Positions 26,534 to 34,700 of a stretch of DNA of 34,700 nucleotides are shown here, one piece after another (position 1 is the first letter of the stretch; each line of letters starts with the position of its first letter). Both the position numbers and the translations under genes were made by a program. This DNA is from Planctomycetaceae bacterium (GTDB lineage Bacteria > Planctomycetota > Planctomycetia > Pirellulales > Pirellulaceae), in assembly GCA_024225195.1 (NCBI GenBank), contig JAAEMV010000680.1, positions 1 to 34,700 on the forward strand, in the 5' to 3' direction. The notes under the pieces are model-generated. The model did not search any database. It had not been told where the DNA came from and saw nothing but the letters and a program-made list of their open reading frames with translations.

Positions 26534-27544
26534 CTAGGAATGTGTCTCTACCTCGCGCCGACCTTTTTCTTCCGCCTGCGAAAATACATTTGAAATCACT
26601 TCCTCGAGAGGCGGATCTTCGACAACGATGTCATCAACGGCATGTTCGGACAGGATCTGGCTGAGCACCCGCCCTACCCCGTCCCGGTCAACCCGAAATT
26701 TAATCTTAGGTGCGTCGATTTCAATTAGATTAGGGATTTTTGAAATTGCTTCGAGTGAACGGTCATCGTGAAGTTGCAGCGTGACTATTTTGTCTCCACT
26801 GAACTGGTCCACAATATCTTCGAGTGAGCCATCGTGATAAATCGAGCCGTTGGCAATAATGACAACTCGCTTACACAGTGCTTCAATATCTTTCATGTAG
26901 TGACTGGTAAGCAAAATCGTATTGTTTTGCTCTTGTTGATATGCTTTCAAAAATTCTTGAATTTTGTGCTGCGCTACGACGTCTAACCCAATGGTCGGTT
27001 CATCTAAAAAAAGAACATCTGGTTTGTGAATCAACGCAGCGATTAATTCCATTTTCATTCGTTCGCCGAGAGATAACTCACGAACGGGACGTCCCAGTAA
27101 GCTTGTCACGTTGAGCATTTCGCACAGTTCGTCACGTGTTCGCTCGAATTCATCTTTGGGAACGCAGTAGATATGTTGGTTGAGGCGGAAGGATTCCATC
27201 GCTGGCAAGTCCCACCACAGCTGATTTTTTTGCCCCATCACCAGTGCAAATTTACGGCGGTATTCATTTTCTCGCTCCCACGGAACGTGCCCTAATACCT
27301 CGACTGAGCCCTGATCGGGATTAATGACTCCGGACAGGAGTTTAAGTGTTGTCGTTTTGCCCGCTCCATTGGGCCCGAGAAAAGCGACGAATTCACCTTC
27401 TTCTACCGTGAGGTTGATATCATTGACAGCGTGGACCTCCCGATATTCACGGTGAAAAAGACCGCGGACCGAGGCGATCAAGCCCTCTTGTTTTTGATAA
27501 ACTCGGTAGGTTTTTGACAAGTTTTTTATTTCGATGGTTGGCAT
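26534..27544 (-). CDS. ABC transporter ATP-binding protein (COG4586-type)
   Basis: Walker A FLGPNGAGKTTTLKLLSG; signature LSLGERMKMELIAALIHKPDVLFLDEPTIGLD (signature + Walker B). Start set at ATG 27544 (MPTIEIKNLSKTYRVY). Confidence 0.95.
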   Translation of the reverse strand: MPTIEIKNLSKTYRVYQKQEGLIASVRGLFHREYREVHAVNDINLTVEEGEFVAFLGPNGAGKTTTLKLLSGVINPDQGSVEVLGHVPWERENEYRRKFALVMGQKNQLWWDLPAMESFRLNQHIYCVPKDEFERTRDELCEMLNVTSLLGRPVRELSLGERMKMELIAALIHKPDVLFLDEPTIGLDVVAQHKIQEFLKAYQQEQNNTILLTSHYMKDIEALCKRVVIIANGSIYHDGSLEDIVDQFSGDKIVTLQLHDDRSLEAISKIPNLIEIDAPKIKFRVDRDGVGRVLSQILSEHAVDDIVVEDPPLEEVISNVFSQAEEKGRREVETHS

Positions 27545-27819
27545 AGCCGGATTATAAAACGGTTTGTCGGCAACCAAAAGGCGACTAAAATCTGCGATGA
27601 ATGTTTTCCCTCTGATAGGCAATGACCCCTCTGTCGCTTACGAATGGTCAGCCAGACGCATCTTAAGGGGAATATTCGCCTGAATAAGGCATCTTTGGTT
27701 TTTTTCCGTTGAAAGAATCACCCAGCCTGATTCAGATTTGTGAAATTAGATTGAGGTTTTCGTTTATTCATCGGCGGGTTACATTTTTACCGACGACACT
27801 TTACTGCAGGATAGCCAGC

Positions 27820-28311
27820 GTGAATCAAGATACCCTTCGAATCGGAATCGGCCACGATACGCATCGCTTGAAACCGGGCGGGCCGCTGCGAATTGGTGGG
27901 ATCGACATTGAACACAGTCACTCTCTTGAGGGGCACAGCGACGCCGATGTGCTTCTCCACGCGGTCACTGATGCGATTCTCGGTGCAGCGGCGATGGGTG
28001 ACATTGGCGAGTTGTTTCCCGATACTGATCCTCAGAATAGGATGAAGGATTCGGGGGAAATGTTGCAAGCTGCATTTTCAAAAGTGGTCAGTGCTGGTTT
28101 TCAAATCAATAATCTTGATTGCATTATCTTTGCTCAGAAACCAAAGATGTCTCCGGTCAAAAGGAAGATTGCAAAACGAATCGCGGAGCTTTTGGAGATT
28201 GACGCCGATCAAGTTGGAGTCAAAGCAAAAACTGGCGAAGGAGTGGGAACCGTTGGACATCATGAGGTGATCATGGCGGAGTGTATTGTGCTTTTGCGTA
28301 AGACGGAGTAA
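27820..28311 (+). CDS. ispF: 2-C-methyl-D-erythritol 2,4-cyclodiphosphate synthase
   Basis: RIGIGHDTHRLKPGGPLRIGGIDIEHSHSLEGHSDADVLLHAVTDAILGAAAMGDIGELFPDTDP; C-terminal VGVKAKTGEGVGTVGHHEVIMAECIVLL. GTG start at 27820 preferred over ORF-track start at 27709. Confidence 0.96.
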   Translation: MNQDTLRIGIGHDTHRLKPGGPLRIGGIDIEHSHSLEGHSDADVLLHAVTDAILGAAAMGDIGELFPDTDPQNRMKDSGEMLQAAFSKVVSAGFQINNLDCIIFAQKPKMSPVKRKIAKRIAELLEIDADQVGVKAKTGEGVGTVGHHEVIMAECIVLLRKTE

Positions 28312-28314
28312 CCA

Positions 28315-28824
28315 ATGGCGGGCTCTCAAGAAACACGCGTTCTCGGAATTGATCCGGGATTGAACATCACCGGTTACGGCGTGATCTCAATTTGTGATAA
28401 AGAAATATCCGTTGTGGAGGCCGGTGTGGTTCGCAGCAAACGCAACGATAGTTTTCCGACTCGATTGAACAGTATCCACCAGGGCATCACTGACGTGATT
28501 GAACAGCTCAAGCCGGACTGTGTTGGGCTAGAGGACCTTTACAGTCATTACGAACGCCCCCAAACGGCGATCATTATGGGGCATGCACGGGGAGTGATCA
28601 GTTTGGCTGTCGGGCAAAACGAGTTGCCTTTGCATGGTTATGCTGCGACGCAAATAAAAAAAGTGCTTACAGGGAACGGTCGTGCTCCTAAAGTGCAGGT
28701 TCAACATGCGGTTGCACGACAATTAAATCTAAGGGAAATTCCCGAACCGGCTGACGTTGCTGATGCGTTAGCGATTGCGCTTTGTCATTACTTCTTAACA
28801 TTGCGCACAGCCACTCTTACTTAA
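28315..28824 (+). CDS. ruvC: Crossover junction endodeoxyribonuclease RuvC
   Basis: RVLGIDPGLNITGYGVI; DCVGLEDLYSHYERPQTAIIMGHARGVI; EPADVADALAIALCHYF (acidic catalytic residues in expected places). Confidence 0.95.
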   Translation: MAGSQETRVLGIDPGLNITGYGVISICDKEISVVEAGVVRSKRNDSFPTRLNSIHQGITDVIEQLKPDCVGLEDLYSHYERPQTAIIMGHARGVISLAVGQNELPLHGYAATQIKKVLTGNGRAPKVQVQHAVARQLNLREIPEPADVADALAIALCHYFLTLRTATLT

Positions 28825-28848
28825 AATCTAAGTTATGAAAGCGACCTC

Positions 28849-29478
28849 TTGATTACCAAACTAACTGGCCAGCTTCTGGCGTTGCAGGAAACAACGGTTT
28901 CAATCGGCATCGAGCCCTTTGAATACGAAGTCGCCGTTCCCGATTTTACCCGCAGGCATCTTCAATTAAGTGTAGGTGAAAAGGTAAACCTCTACACGAT
29001 TCAATATATTGACGGCAATCCGCAAAAAGGTGGGCGGATGACGCCTCGATTGATTGGATTCAATAGCCAAATCGAGCGTCAGTTTTTTGAGTTGTTTTGC
29101 TCAGTGCCCGGGCTCGGTGTAAAGAAAGCATTGAAGGCGATGGTTCGACCCGTCCAGGATATTGCGAAGTCCATCGAAGAGCAGGATGTTAAGTCACTGA
29201 CAACGTTGCCGGGGATCGGGCCAGCGATGGCTGAAAAAATAGTGGCTCAATTACGGCGAAAAATGGCTAAGTTCGCGTTACTGGTGCAGCAGGATCCGAC
29301 ACAGCAAGCAAGTGAGGTTGAACGGAGTATCGTGGACGAAACCTTCCAAGTATTGTTAGCGCTCGGGCACAGTGAGTCGGACGCGCGAAAACTACTTGAA
29401 GAGCCACTTTCAGGAAAGCAAAATTTCAAAGATGTCGAAGCATTGTTGCAGGCAGTTTATGAGCAAGCGAACCGGTGA
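28849..29478 (+). CDS. ruvA: Holliday junction branch migration protein RuvA
   Basis: [32 protein letters not shown]-terminal OB region; HhH motifs [15 protein letters not shown] and [26 protein letters not shown] start; directly after ruvC. Confidence 0.9.
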   Translation: MITKLTGQLLALQETTVSIGIEPFEYEVAVPDFTRRHLQLSVGEKVNLYTIQYIDGNPQKGGRMTPRLIGFNSQIERQFFELFCSVPGLGVKKALKAMVRPVQDIAKSIEEQDVKSLTTLPGIGPAMAEKIVAQLRRKMAKFALLVQQDPTQQASEVERSIVDETFQVLLALGHSESDARKLLEEPLSGKQNFKDVEALLQAVYEQANR

Positions 29479-29571
29479 TGGCTCATGATTGAGTAGAGCA
29501 ACGTTTGAATTTGTCAATTCAATACGGGTCTTCGCAAACCTGCTGGACTTTGCCAGTGATTAAAACAGCAA

Positions 29572-29601
29572 AAAAGCCATCGAAGAAATTCGATGGCTTT
29601 T
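29572..29601. terminator. Bidirectional intrinsic terminator between convergent ruvA and the small secreted-protein gene
   Basis: Perfect 13-bp stem aaaagccatcgaa (29572-29584) / ttcgatggctttt (29589-29601) with gaaa loop; A-run on one side and T-run on the other. Confidence 0.85.
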
Positions 29602-29648
29602 GAGTTTTGTTCGTAGAACATCATTTAAGCGTTTGTTAAAAGTTTGGC

Positions 29649-29972
29649 TTAAAATACATCCGTCAAGAAGTGGTGACCGAAGTGGTAACGTCGAGGTGAC
29701 GGATAGTAGTTGTGCCACTGCTTGTTGTAAACCGGCACTCGCATTTCAGCGGGATAGCGATGGTACAGGCTGTCAGCACTTCGGAAGTACTCATTTCCCC
29801 AGTAGTTCTGTGGGTAAGTAACATACGGGTAGTGATAGAACCGGTCCATGTTACGTGAACCTTGCTGGCCCCAACTGGCACCGTAGGCGGGTTGTTGAGC
29901 TTGTGCGGTTGACTGACCGATTACTGCGAAAGCACATACGCAAATTGCAACGGCGAATAGACGACGGATCAT
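29649..29972 (-). CDS. Small secreted Tyr/His/Pro-rich hypothetical protein (107 aa from Met at 29972)
   Basis: Signal peptide MIRRLFAVAICVCAFAVIGQSTAQAQ followed by YHYPYVTYPQNYWGNEYFRSADSLYHRYPAEMRVPVYNKQWHNYYPSPRRYHFGHHFLTDVF; terminator just downstream. Confidence 0.85.
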   Translation of the reverse strand: MIRRLFAVAICVCAFAVIGQSTAQAQQPAYGASWGQQGSRNMDRFYHYPYVTYPQNYWGNEYFRSADSLYHRYPAEMRVPVYNKQWHNYYPSPRRYHFGHHFLTDVF

Positions 29973-30368
29973 GGAGTTCTTCCTCCTCAATGGCACTGTC
30001 AACGAACAGTGCAAATGGACGGGTTTTGGCTGACTGAGGTTTTACGGTAAATGTGTTGTCTTGTTGAATCGAAAGCGGCTAGTCGTTCGAATCAAGAATC
30101 TGTTTCCCACGGGGTAAACCGCTTGTGAAACTGATACCAGCTAAAAAAGCTGCATTAACCGTATGTTCGACATTATCAATACATAAATGTCAGCAAGAAA
30201 TGATTAGCCCGTAAAGTTTACCTAGGTTGGTGCTGCCATTTTTGAAAGTCCTCCCTTTGGCGGGGGAATAGACCCTTGCATCCCGGCACTCGCGGTTCAT
30301 CGACTAGCTAAATGTCATGGTGAGAGGCAATCACCAGACTTTTAATCACTTTAGGCACACAAACACAC

Positions 30369-32675
30369 TTAGGCCCGCTTTTTACCAGAAAAAGTTTTCA
30401 GGATCGCTGGTAGGAAAACCAAATCGCCAAAGAGTGCCGAAGCAACAGTGATGGCGCCCATCGAAGCAAAAATACGGTGCTCTCTCGCTTCGCTGAGCAT
30501 GACCGTCATAAACCCGCAGACGAGCACTAGCGTGGTCATGATAAGAGCGGTGCCAACAGAGGTAAACGCTTTCCGGATCGCTTCGGATTCATCACTGGTC
30601 TCCTTTTTCTCTTCGACGTAACGTGTCAGGAAATGAATCGTGTCATCCACGGCAATACCCAAACAGCAGGTAAACGCGCAGACAGTTACAATTTCCAGTG
30701 CTTGCCCCGTCAGTGCTAAGTAGGTGCCCGCAACACAGAGAGGGAACAGATTCGGGAGAATGGAAATGATTCCAATTCTCAGTGATCGGTAAACACACGC
30801 AAGAATAAAGAAAATGATGATCGCTGCGGTTCCAAGGCTGGTAACTAAATCGACGACGATTTGATAGATATTCTCCCACCGCCAAATTGGTGCCCCGCCG
30901 AGACTCATCGAAAAACCGGCGTGGTTGGAGATGATTTGATTGGTGCCATCTTGAATTCGTTGAAAGACTGGACCGTAGGTTGCAATGCCTAGATCTTGTA
31001 CACGAAATTTGACCTGAGCGAATCGGTTTTCAGGAGTGTAGTAGCTTCTCTTTAGCGACGGCGGTAAGAGGTCGAGCATAGAGATCCGGGTCGCTGGAGG
31101 TCCCGATCCGGGTAACGCCTCGAGAAGATTGTAAATTGAGATGGGGTGGCCGATCAATTTTTCTGCTGTCAGCAATTCGTCAATTTCTTGAAGGATCTGG
31201 AATAGTTCAATGTTCTTCGCCTGTTCATCGTCATTGGAATCCCAATTGATGGTGATTGAGGCTTGGCTTAGCCCACCCATGGCGACGTCCATCTTCTGGT
31301 TGGCGATTGCCGGTTCAGTGTAGGTGGGTAGTAGATCTCCTAAACGATCATCTGGCCGCAAGGTAAGAGAAATCGAAAACAGAACCAGCGATAATATAAT
31401 TCCCACGGCGCTCATTCGACGCGGGTAACGCAGAACTAAATCAACGATGCCGCTGATTCGATTGATGTTGCGGTCGACGTACCCTTTCCCGTAACCGATG
31501 TGAATTCTCTGGCCGAGCCAGGTGGAGCAAGCTAGTGGAATCGCTAAGACGACTGAAAGAAATGCCAAGCCGACCCCGAAAACGCAGCAGTATCCAAAGT
31601 CGCGGACCAGTTCATGGTTGGCTAAGGCTAGAGAACCAAAGCCGACAGCAGTTGTAAGAGAAGTCAAAAAACAGGCGAGTCCGACTTTACGAACGCCTTC
31701 CCGGGCGGCATCCAAGCCTTTTAATCCGGTTGCTCGCTCATGTCGTATTTGAACCATGAGGTGAACCCCATCGGTAAATGCGACGAGCGCGACCAGAATC
31801 GGTAAGACGACGTCAATGAACGGATTCATTTGCAAGCCAAGGTAGCGCACAAACCCAAGCGTCCAGAAAACTCCCAGAAATGGCGCTGCGGCAACAATTC
31901 CAACGGCGACAATACCTCTGAAAAGCACCATGCTCATGAGGATGATCATTCCGTAGGCAATGGACTGATACTTCAATTGATTATCTTGTTGAGAACTTTG
32001 GGCGGTTAGGCGAAACGGAACCCGCCCAGTGACAAAGAAGTCCATATCAACATTAGGGTGGTTCGCCAGTTCCTGCTCTGCGGTCTCACGGATCCCGGAC
32101 ATGAAAATACTTTCGTCATCGACGAATAAGTAGTTGAAGCGAACCATCAGAAGTAATGTGTTGCCGTCGTCTGAGAGAAACTGCCCGTTGATAAGCGGAT
32201 GTTCCCTCGCGTTTTGCTTCGACTTCGCGAATCGCTCGGGGGCAGCCTCTTGATTGGGTAGCAGCGGTTCGTTGAGTCCAAAAATGTTGAGGCTGGGAAT
32301 CTTATCCATCCAGAGAATGCTGTCGACATAATCTTGTGCCTCAAGGTTTTGGACGATCGAGCGGATAGCCTCCGACCCCTCGCTTGTGAAAAATTGCTCG
32401 GATTCCACAACAATCACCACGTCAAATCCGGAAGTCGGGATCGTCTCGACCTCTGGCGGTCTCTCGGAATCGGAATCGGAATCCTCGCTGGTATCGCCCA
32501 AATCATCAGTAGGCGATTCAAGTGAGCGGTCTGTCGTGATCCCGAGTGCCCTAGTGATTTTTTCCGGTGCAACGTAACCGCCGATGGCGATTAAACTGAG
32601 CGTGACAACTAGCAGCGAAGATAGCCATCGCCGGTCGACAATCCATGAGGTTGCTAAACTAAATCTCGTAGACAA
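30369..32675 (-). CDS. RND superfamily / MMPL-like exporter (768 aa)
   Basis: Two-fold RND architecture: ILVALVAFTDGVHLMVQIRHERATGLKGLDAAREGVRKVGLACFLTSLTTAVGFGSLALANHELVRDFGYCCVFGVGLAFL and CLGIAVDDTIHFLTRYVEEKKETSDESEAIRKAFTSVGTALIMTTLVLVCGF. Confidence 0.92.
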   Translation of the reverse strand: MSTRFSLATSWIVDRRWLSSLLVVTLSLIAIGGYVAPEKITRALGITTDRSLESPTDDLGDTSEDSDSDSERPPEVETIPTSGFDVVIVVESEQFFTSEGSEAIRSIVQNLEAQDYVDSILWMDKIPSLNIFGLNEPLLPNQEAAPERFAKSKQNAREHPLINGQFLSDDGNTLLLMVRFNYLFVDDESIFMSGIRETAEQELANHPNVDMDFFVTGRVPFRLTAQSSQQDNQLKYQSIAYGMIILMSMVLFRGIVAVGIVAAAPFLGVFWTLGFVRYLGLQMNPFIDVVLPILVALVAFTDGVHLMVQIRHERATGLKGLDAAREGVRKVGLACFLTSLTTAVGFGSLALANHELVRDFGYCCVFGVGLAFLSVVLAIPLACSTWLGQRIHIGYGKGYVDRNINRISGIVDLVLRYPRRMSAVGIILSLVLFSISLTLRPDDRLGDLLPTYTEPAIANQKMDVAMGGLSQASITINWDSNDDEQAKNIELFQILQEIDELLTAEKLIGHPISIYNLLEALPGSGPPATRISMLDLLPPSLKRSYYTPENRFAQVKFRVQDLGIATYGPVFQRIQDGTNQIISNHAGFSMSLGGAPIWRWENIYQIVVDLVTSLGTAAIIIFFILACVYRSLRIGIISILPNLFPLCVAGTYLALTGQALEIVTVCAFTCCLGIAVDDTIHFLTRYVEEKKETSDESEAIRKAFTSVGTALIMTTLVLVCGFMTVMLSEAREHRIFASMGAITVASALFGDLVFLPAILKTFSGKKRA

Positions 32676-32741
32676 AACAAGACGCTCTTTTGTTGGCTGG
32701 CAGTGGAATTGGAATCGGCAATCTAACGTGTGGCCACTTTT

Positions 32742-34697
32742 TTAGTTACCGGTTGGTTTATTTCGAAGGTGTTTGAGCATCAGTCGCCGGATTTCTTCCG
32801 TGGAAAGCTCGCCGTTTCTATCGAGGTCAAGAGTTCGAAACCCATTTTCACGGACGACGCGAGGTAGTTCAGCGCGAGAGATAATTCCATTTTTGTCGGC
32901 ATCATATTTTTTAAGATACTCATCAACGCCGGTTTGAGCTCGACTCGATAACTGCGGCGAATCCCTGCGTTTCTGAGCATTGGCGTCTGCCTGTCGGGTT
33001 CTCGGGATCGCTACAAAGGCGAAGGCAACGGCCATCTCTTCGTCCGTCTGATCGCCCCACATTACGGCTTTTGTAGGGTCAGGATTCGCGGGGTTCGCAC
33101 TGGAATTGTCGAACGTAACTTGGAAATCGAGAGAGTCTATTTCTTGGAGGGGAATCGGGTCTTTGAGTTCGTAGATATGTTGCCAGTTAAAATCGTAATT
33201 GGGTACTTTCAGCACGGTTGGGTCTCGTTTTGTTTCGCCGGATTGTGAGAATTCCGCGTCGAGAGTGAACGACTTGCCACGAAAATGCATGTGTGGCGAA
33301 ATACCGAGAAACTCTCCTACTTTCGGGAGTTGCTTAAACTTTCCAGAAACGTTGGCGTTTGCTTCGCCTGCCTCAATCACAAAACTCTGATCCATGGCAA
33401 TGATGGTCAGAAGCTGTTTTTCGATTTCGGCCTCTTCCCCAAGGACCAAGCCAATTCGCGTAATGTCCTCGGTAGCTTGGCCGTTGGTCGTGTAGTGTTG
33501 TTGGAAAACGAGCGTTGACCCGGCTGGAATTAGTCTACCCTGCCGAGGATCGTAACTGGGCGGTTTTTGTCCCGGCACGTAGGCCGCCAGCCAACCGCCT
33601 AGCCTCATGTCGGCGCCATCGGGAGGCCGGACAAAACAAATCGAGTGATGAACGACGCCGCGATCGCCTGGAATGATTTCAGCTGCGGTGACCCACGTAT
33701 CTTTTTTGAATCCCGGATCAGCCACGAAGTATTGATAATCTATGACTCCGTCGCTCGGGATTTTCAAAGCTTCGGTCGACATATCGACGATCAAGTCGGG
33801 TTCACGAGGAAGTCTCCACTCGCTCCCCGAACCGTAGTCCTTCGCCTTTGGGAGATCTTTAGGATTACCCTCTGGAGATCCAGCGGCAACCCAATCGCGA
33901 ATCATTTGCTTTTCATCGCTCGTCATCCGCCTTTCGTTTTTGAATTCTCCGTGTGCGGGGTCGGCGTGCCACGGTGGCATTCGCTGATCGTCGATCACTT
34001 CCACTATCATGTCTGACCAGCCGACGACCTCTTCGAAGCTCGACAATTCCATTGGGGCGAGTTCACCTTGGCGGTGACACTCCATGCAGTGATTCTGCAG
34101 TATTCGAGAAATTTGGTTTGAAAAATTGACGTTTGATTTCAGATCGATCTTCGTAATTCGTCCGATCAGACAACCGTCTACTTCGGTCTCCGGAACCGAT
34201 ACTTTTCCCTCGGCTAAGCACTCGGAAATCGCGATCGTCAGGTCATCGCGAGTGGGCTTGCGTTTCGCTATGCCTGGCTGATACTGGTCGTCGATTCGAC
34301 CGCGGTAGAGAATCTCCAGATCTTCGTTGACTAAAAAAACTTCGGGAGTTCGTTCGGCTTCGAACTGGTCGGCAACGAGGTTGGCGACGTCTTTCACGAT
34401 TGGAATCGAAACATTGAATCGTTCACGGAACGCCTTGAGATCTTCGATTGAATCCTGCTGGTTACTTGAAACCGCAATGAATTCGACCTTAGGGAATTTT
34501 TCGGCCAGATTGTCTAAGCTGCCGGAATAGAGTTTGGCAAGTGGACACTCCGTTCCGATGAAGCAAACTACCGTCAAATGTGAGCCCAGGCTTCTTTCCA
34601 GAACTACTGAATTTCCGTCTAGATCTTTAAGGCGAAAATCAAGTTCATCGCACTGGACTGCTGACGGAATTGCAAAAGCGGCGAAAAAAACGATCAA
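32742..34697 (-). CDS. Secreted multidomain protein: redoxin/AhpC-TSA-like, CxxCH haem site, Cu-ascorbate-dependent monooxygenase-like His motifs, C-terminal EF-hands (5' end may lie beyond window)
   Basis: CFIGTECPLAKLYSGSLDNLAEKFPKVEFIAVSSN (redoxin); NHCMECHRQGELAPMELSSFEE (CxxCH); GVVHHSICFV, FQQHYTTNG, ISPHMHFRGKSF (His clusters); YDADKNGIISRAELP and LDLDRNGELSTEEI (EF-hands). Start at 34697 is 3 nt from the window edge, and its leading hydrophobic stretch looks like a truncated signal peptide. Confidence 0.9.
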   Translation of the reverse strand: MIVFFAAFAIPSAVQCDELDFRLKDLDGNSVVLERSLGSHLTVVCFIGTECPLAKLYSGSLDNLAEKFPKVEFIAVSSNQQDSIEDLKAFRERFNVSIPIVKDVANLVADQFEAERTPEVFLVNEDLEILYRGRIDDQYQPGIAKRKPTRDDLTIAISECLAEGKVSVPETEVDGCLIGRITKIDLKSNVNFSNQISRILQNHCMECHRQGELAPMELSSFEEVVGWSDMIVEVIDDQRMPPWHADPAHGEFKNERRMTSDEKQMIRDWVAAGSPEGNPKDLPKAKDYGSGSEWRLPREPDLIVDMSTEALKIPSDGVIDYQYFVADPGFKKDTWVTAAEIIPGDRGVVHHSICFVRPPDGADMRLGGWLAAYVPGQKPPSYDPRQGRLIPAGSTLVFQQHYTTNGQATEDITRIGLVLGEEAEIEKQLLTIIAMDQSFVIEAGEANANVSGKFKQLPKVGEFLGISPHMHFRGKSFTLDAEFSQSGETKRDPTVLKVPNYDFNWQHIYELKDPIPLQEIDSLDFQVTFDNSSANPANPDPTKAVMWGDQTDEEMAVAFAFVAIPRTRQADANAQKRRDSPQLSSRAQTGVDEYLKKYDADKNGIISRAELPRVVRENGFRTLDLDRNGELSTEEIRRLMLKHLRNKPTGN

Positions 34698-34700
34698 AGC

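Noticed and set aside
30080-30100. gttcgaatc resembling a tRNA T-loop
   Set aside because: Flanking bases do not form a T-stem and no cloverleaf could be drawn.
1-34700. CRISPR array, prophage, or defence island
   Set aside because: No regularly spaced repeats, cas-like genes, phage structural genes, transposases or toxin-antitoxin pairs seen on either strand.

Overview
The window looks like an ordinary chromosomal segment of a planctomycete-type bacterium. That assignment is inferred from protein style, the fused CcsBA, ExbB/ExbD proteins beside giant TPR proteins, and secreted redoxin/cytochrome/EF-hand fusions. I found no CRISPR array, prophage, IS element, rRNA or convincing tRNA. From left to right it contains: a minus-strand CDS running off the left edge, missing from the ORF track because it has no stop in the window; a TPR-TPR-ExbB-ExbD-ExbD cluster; a Xer-type tyrosine recombinase; prmC and prfA; an SBF-like (bile acid:Na+ symporter) transporter divergent from aroC; a secreted hypothetical protein; a giant fused CcsB/CcsA cytochrome c biogenesis protein with an adjacent lipoprotein; fumarylacetoacetase with an uncharacterised 324-aa partner; an HTH/acidic/transmembrane protein; a three-gene ABC-2 exporter; ispF-ruvC-ruvA; a small Tyr/His-rich secreted protein; an RND/MMPL-like exporter; and a redoxin/haem/Cu-monooxygenase-like/EF-hand protein at the right edge. 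The best candidates for undescribed biology are the TPR-ExbB-ExbD-ExbD module, the FAH-linked 324-aa family, and the predicted membrane-tethered HTH protein. All functional claims come from reading motifs; no searches were run.
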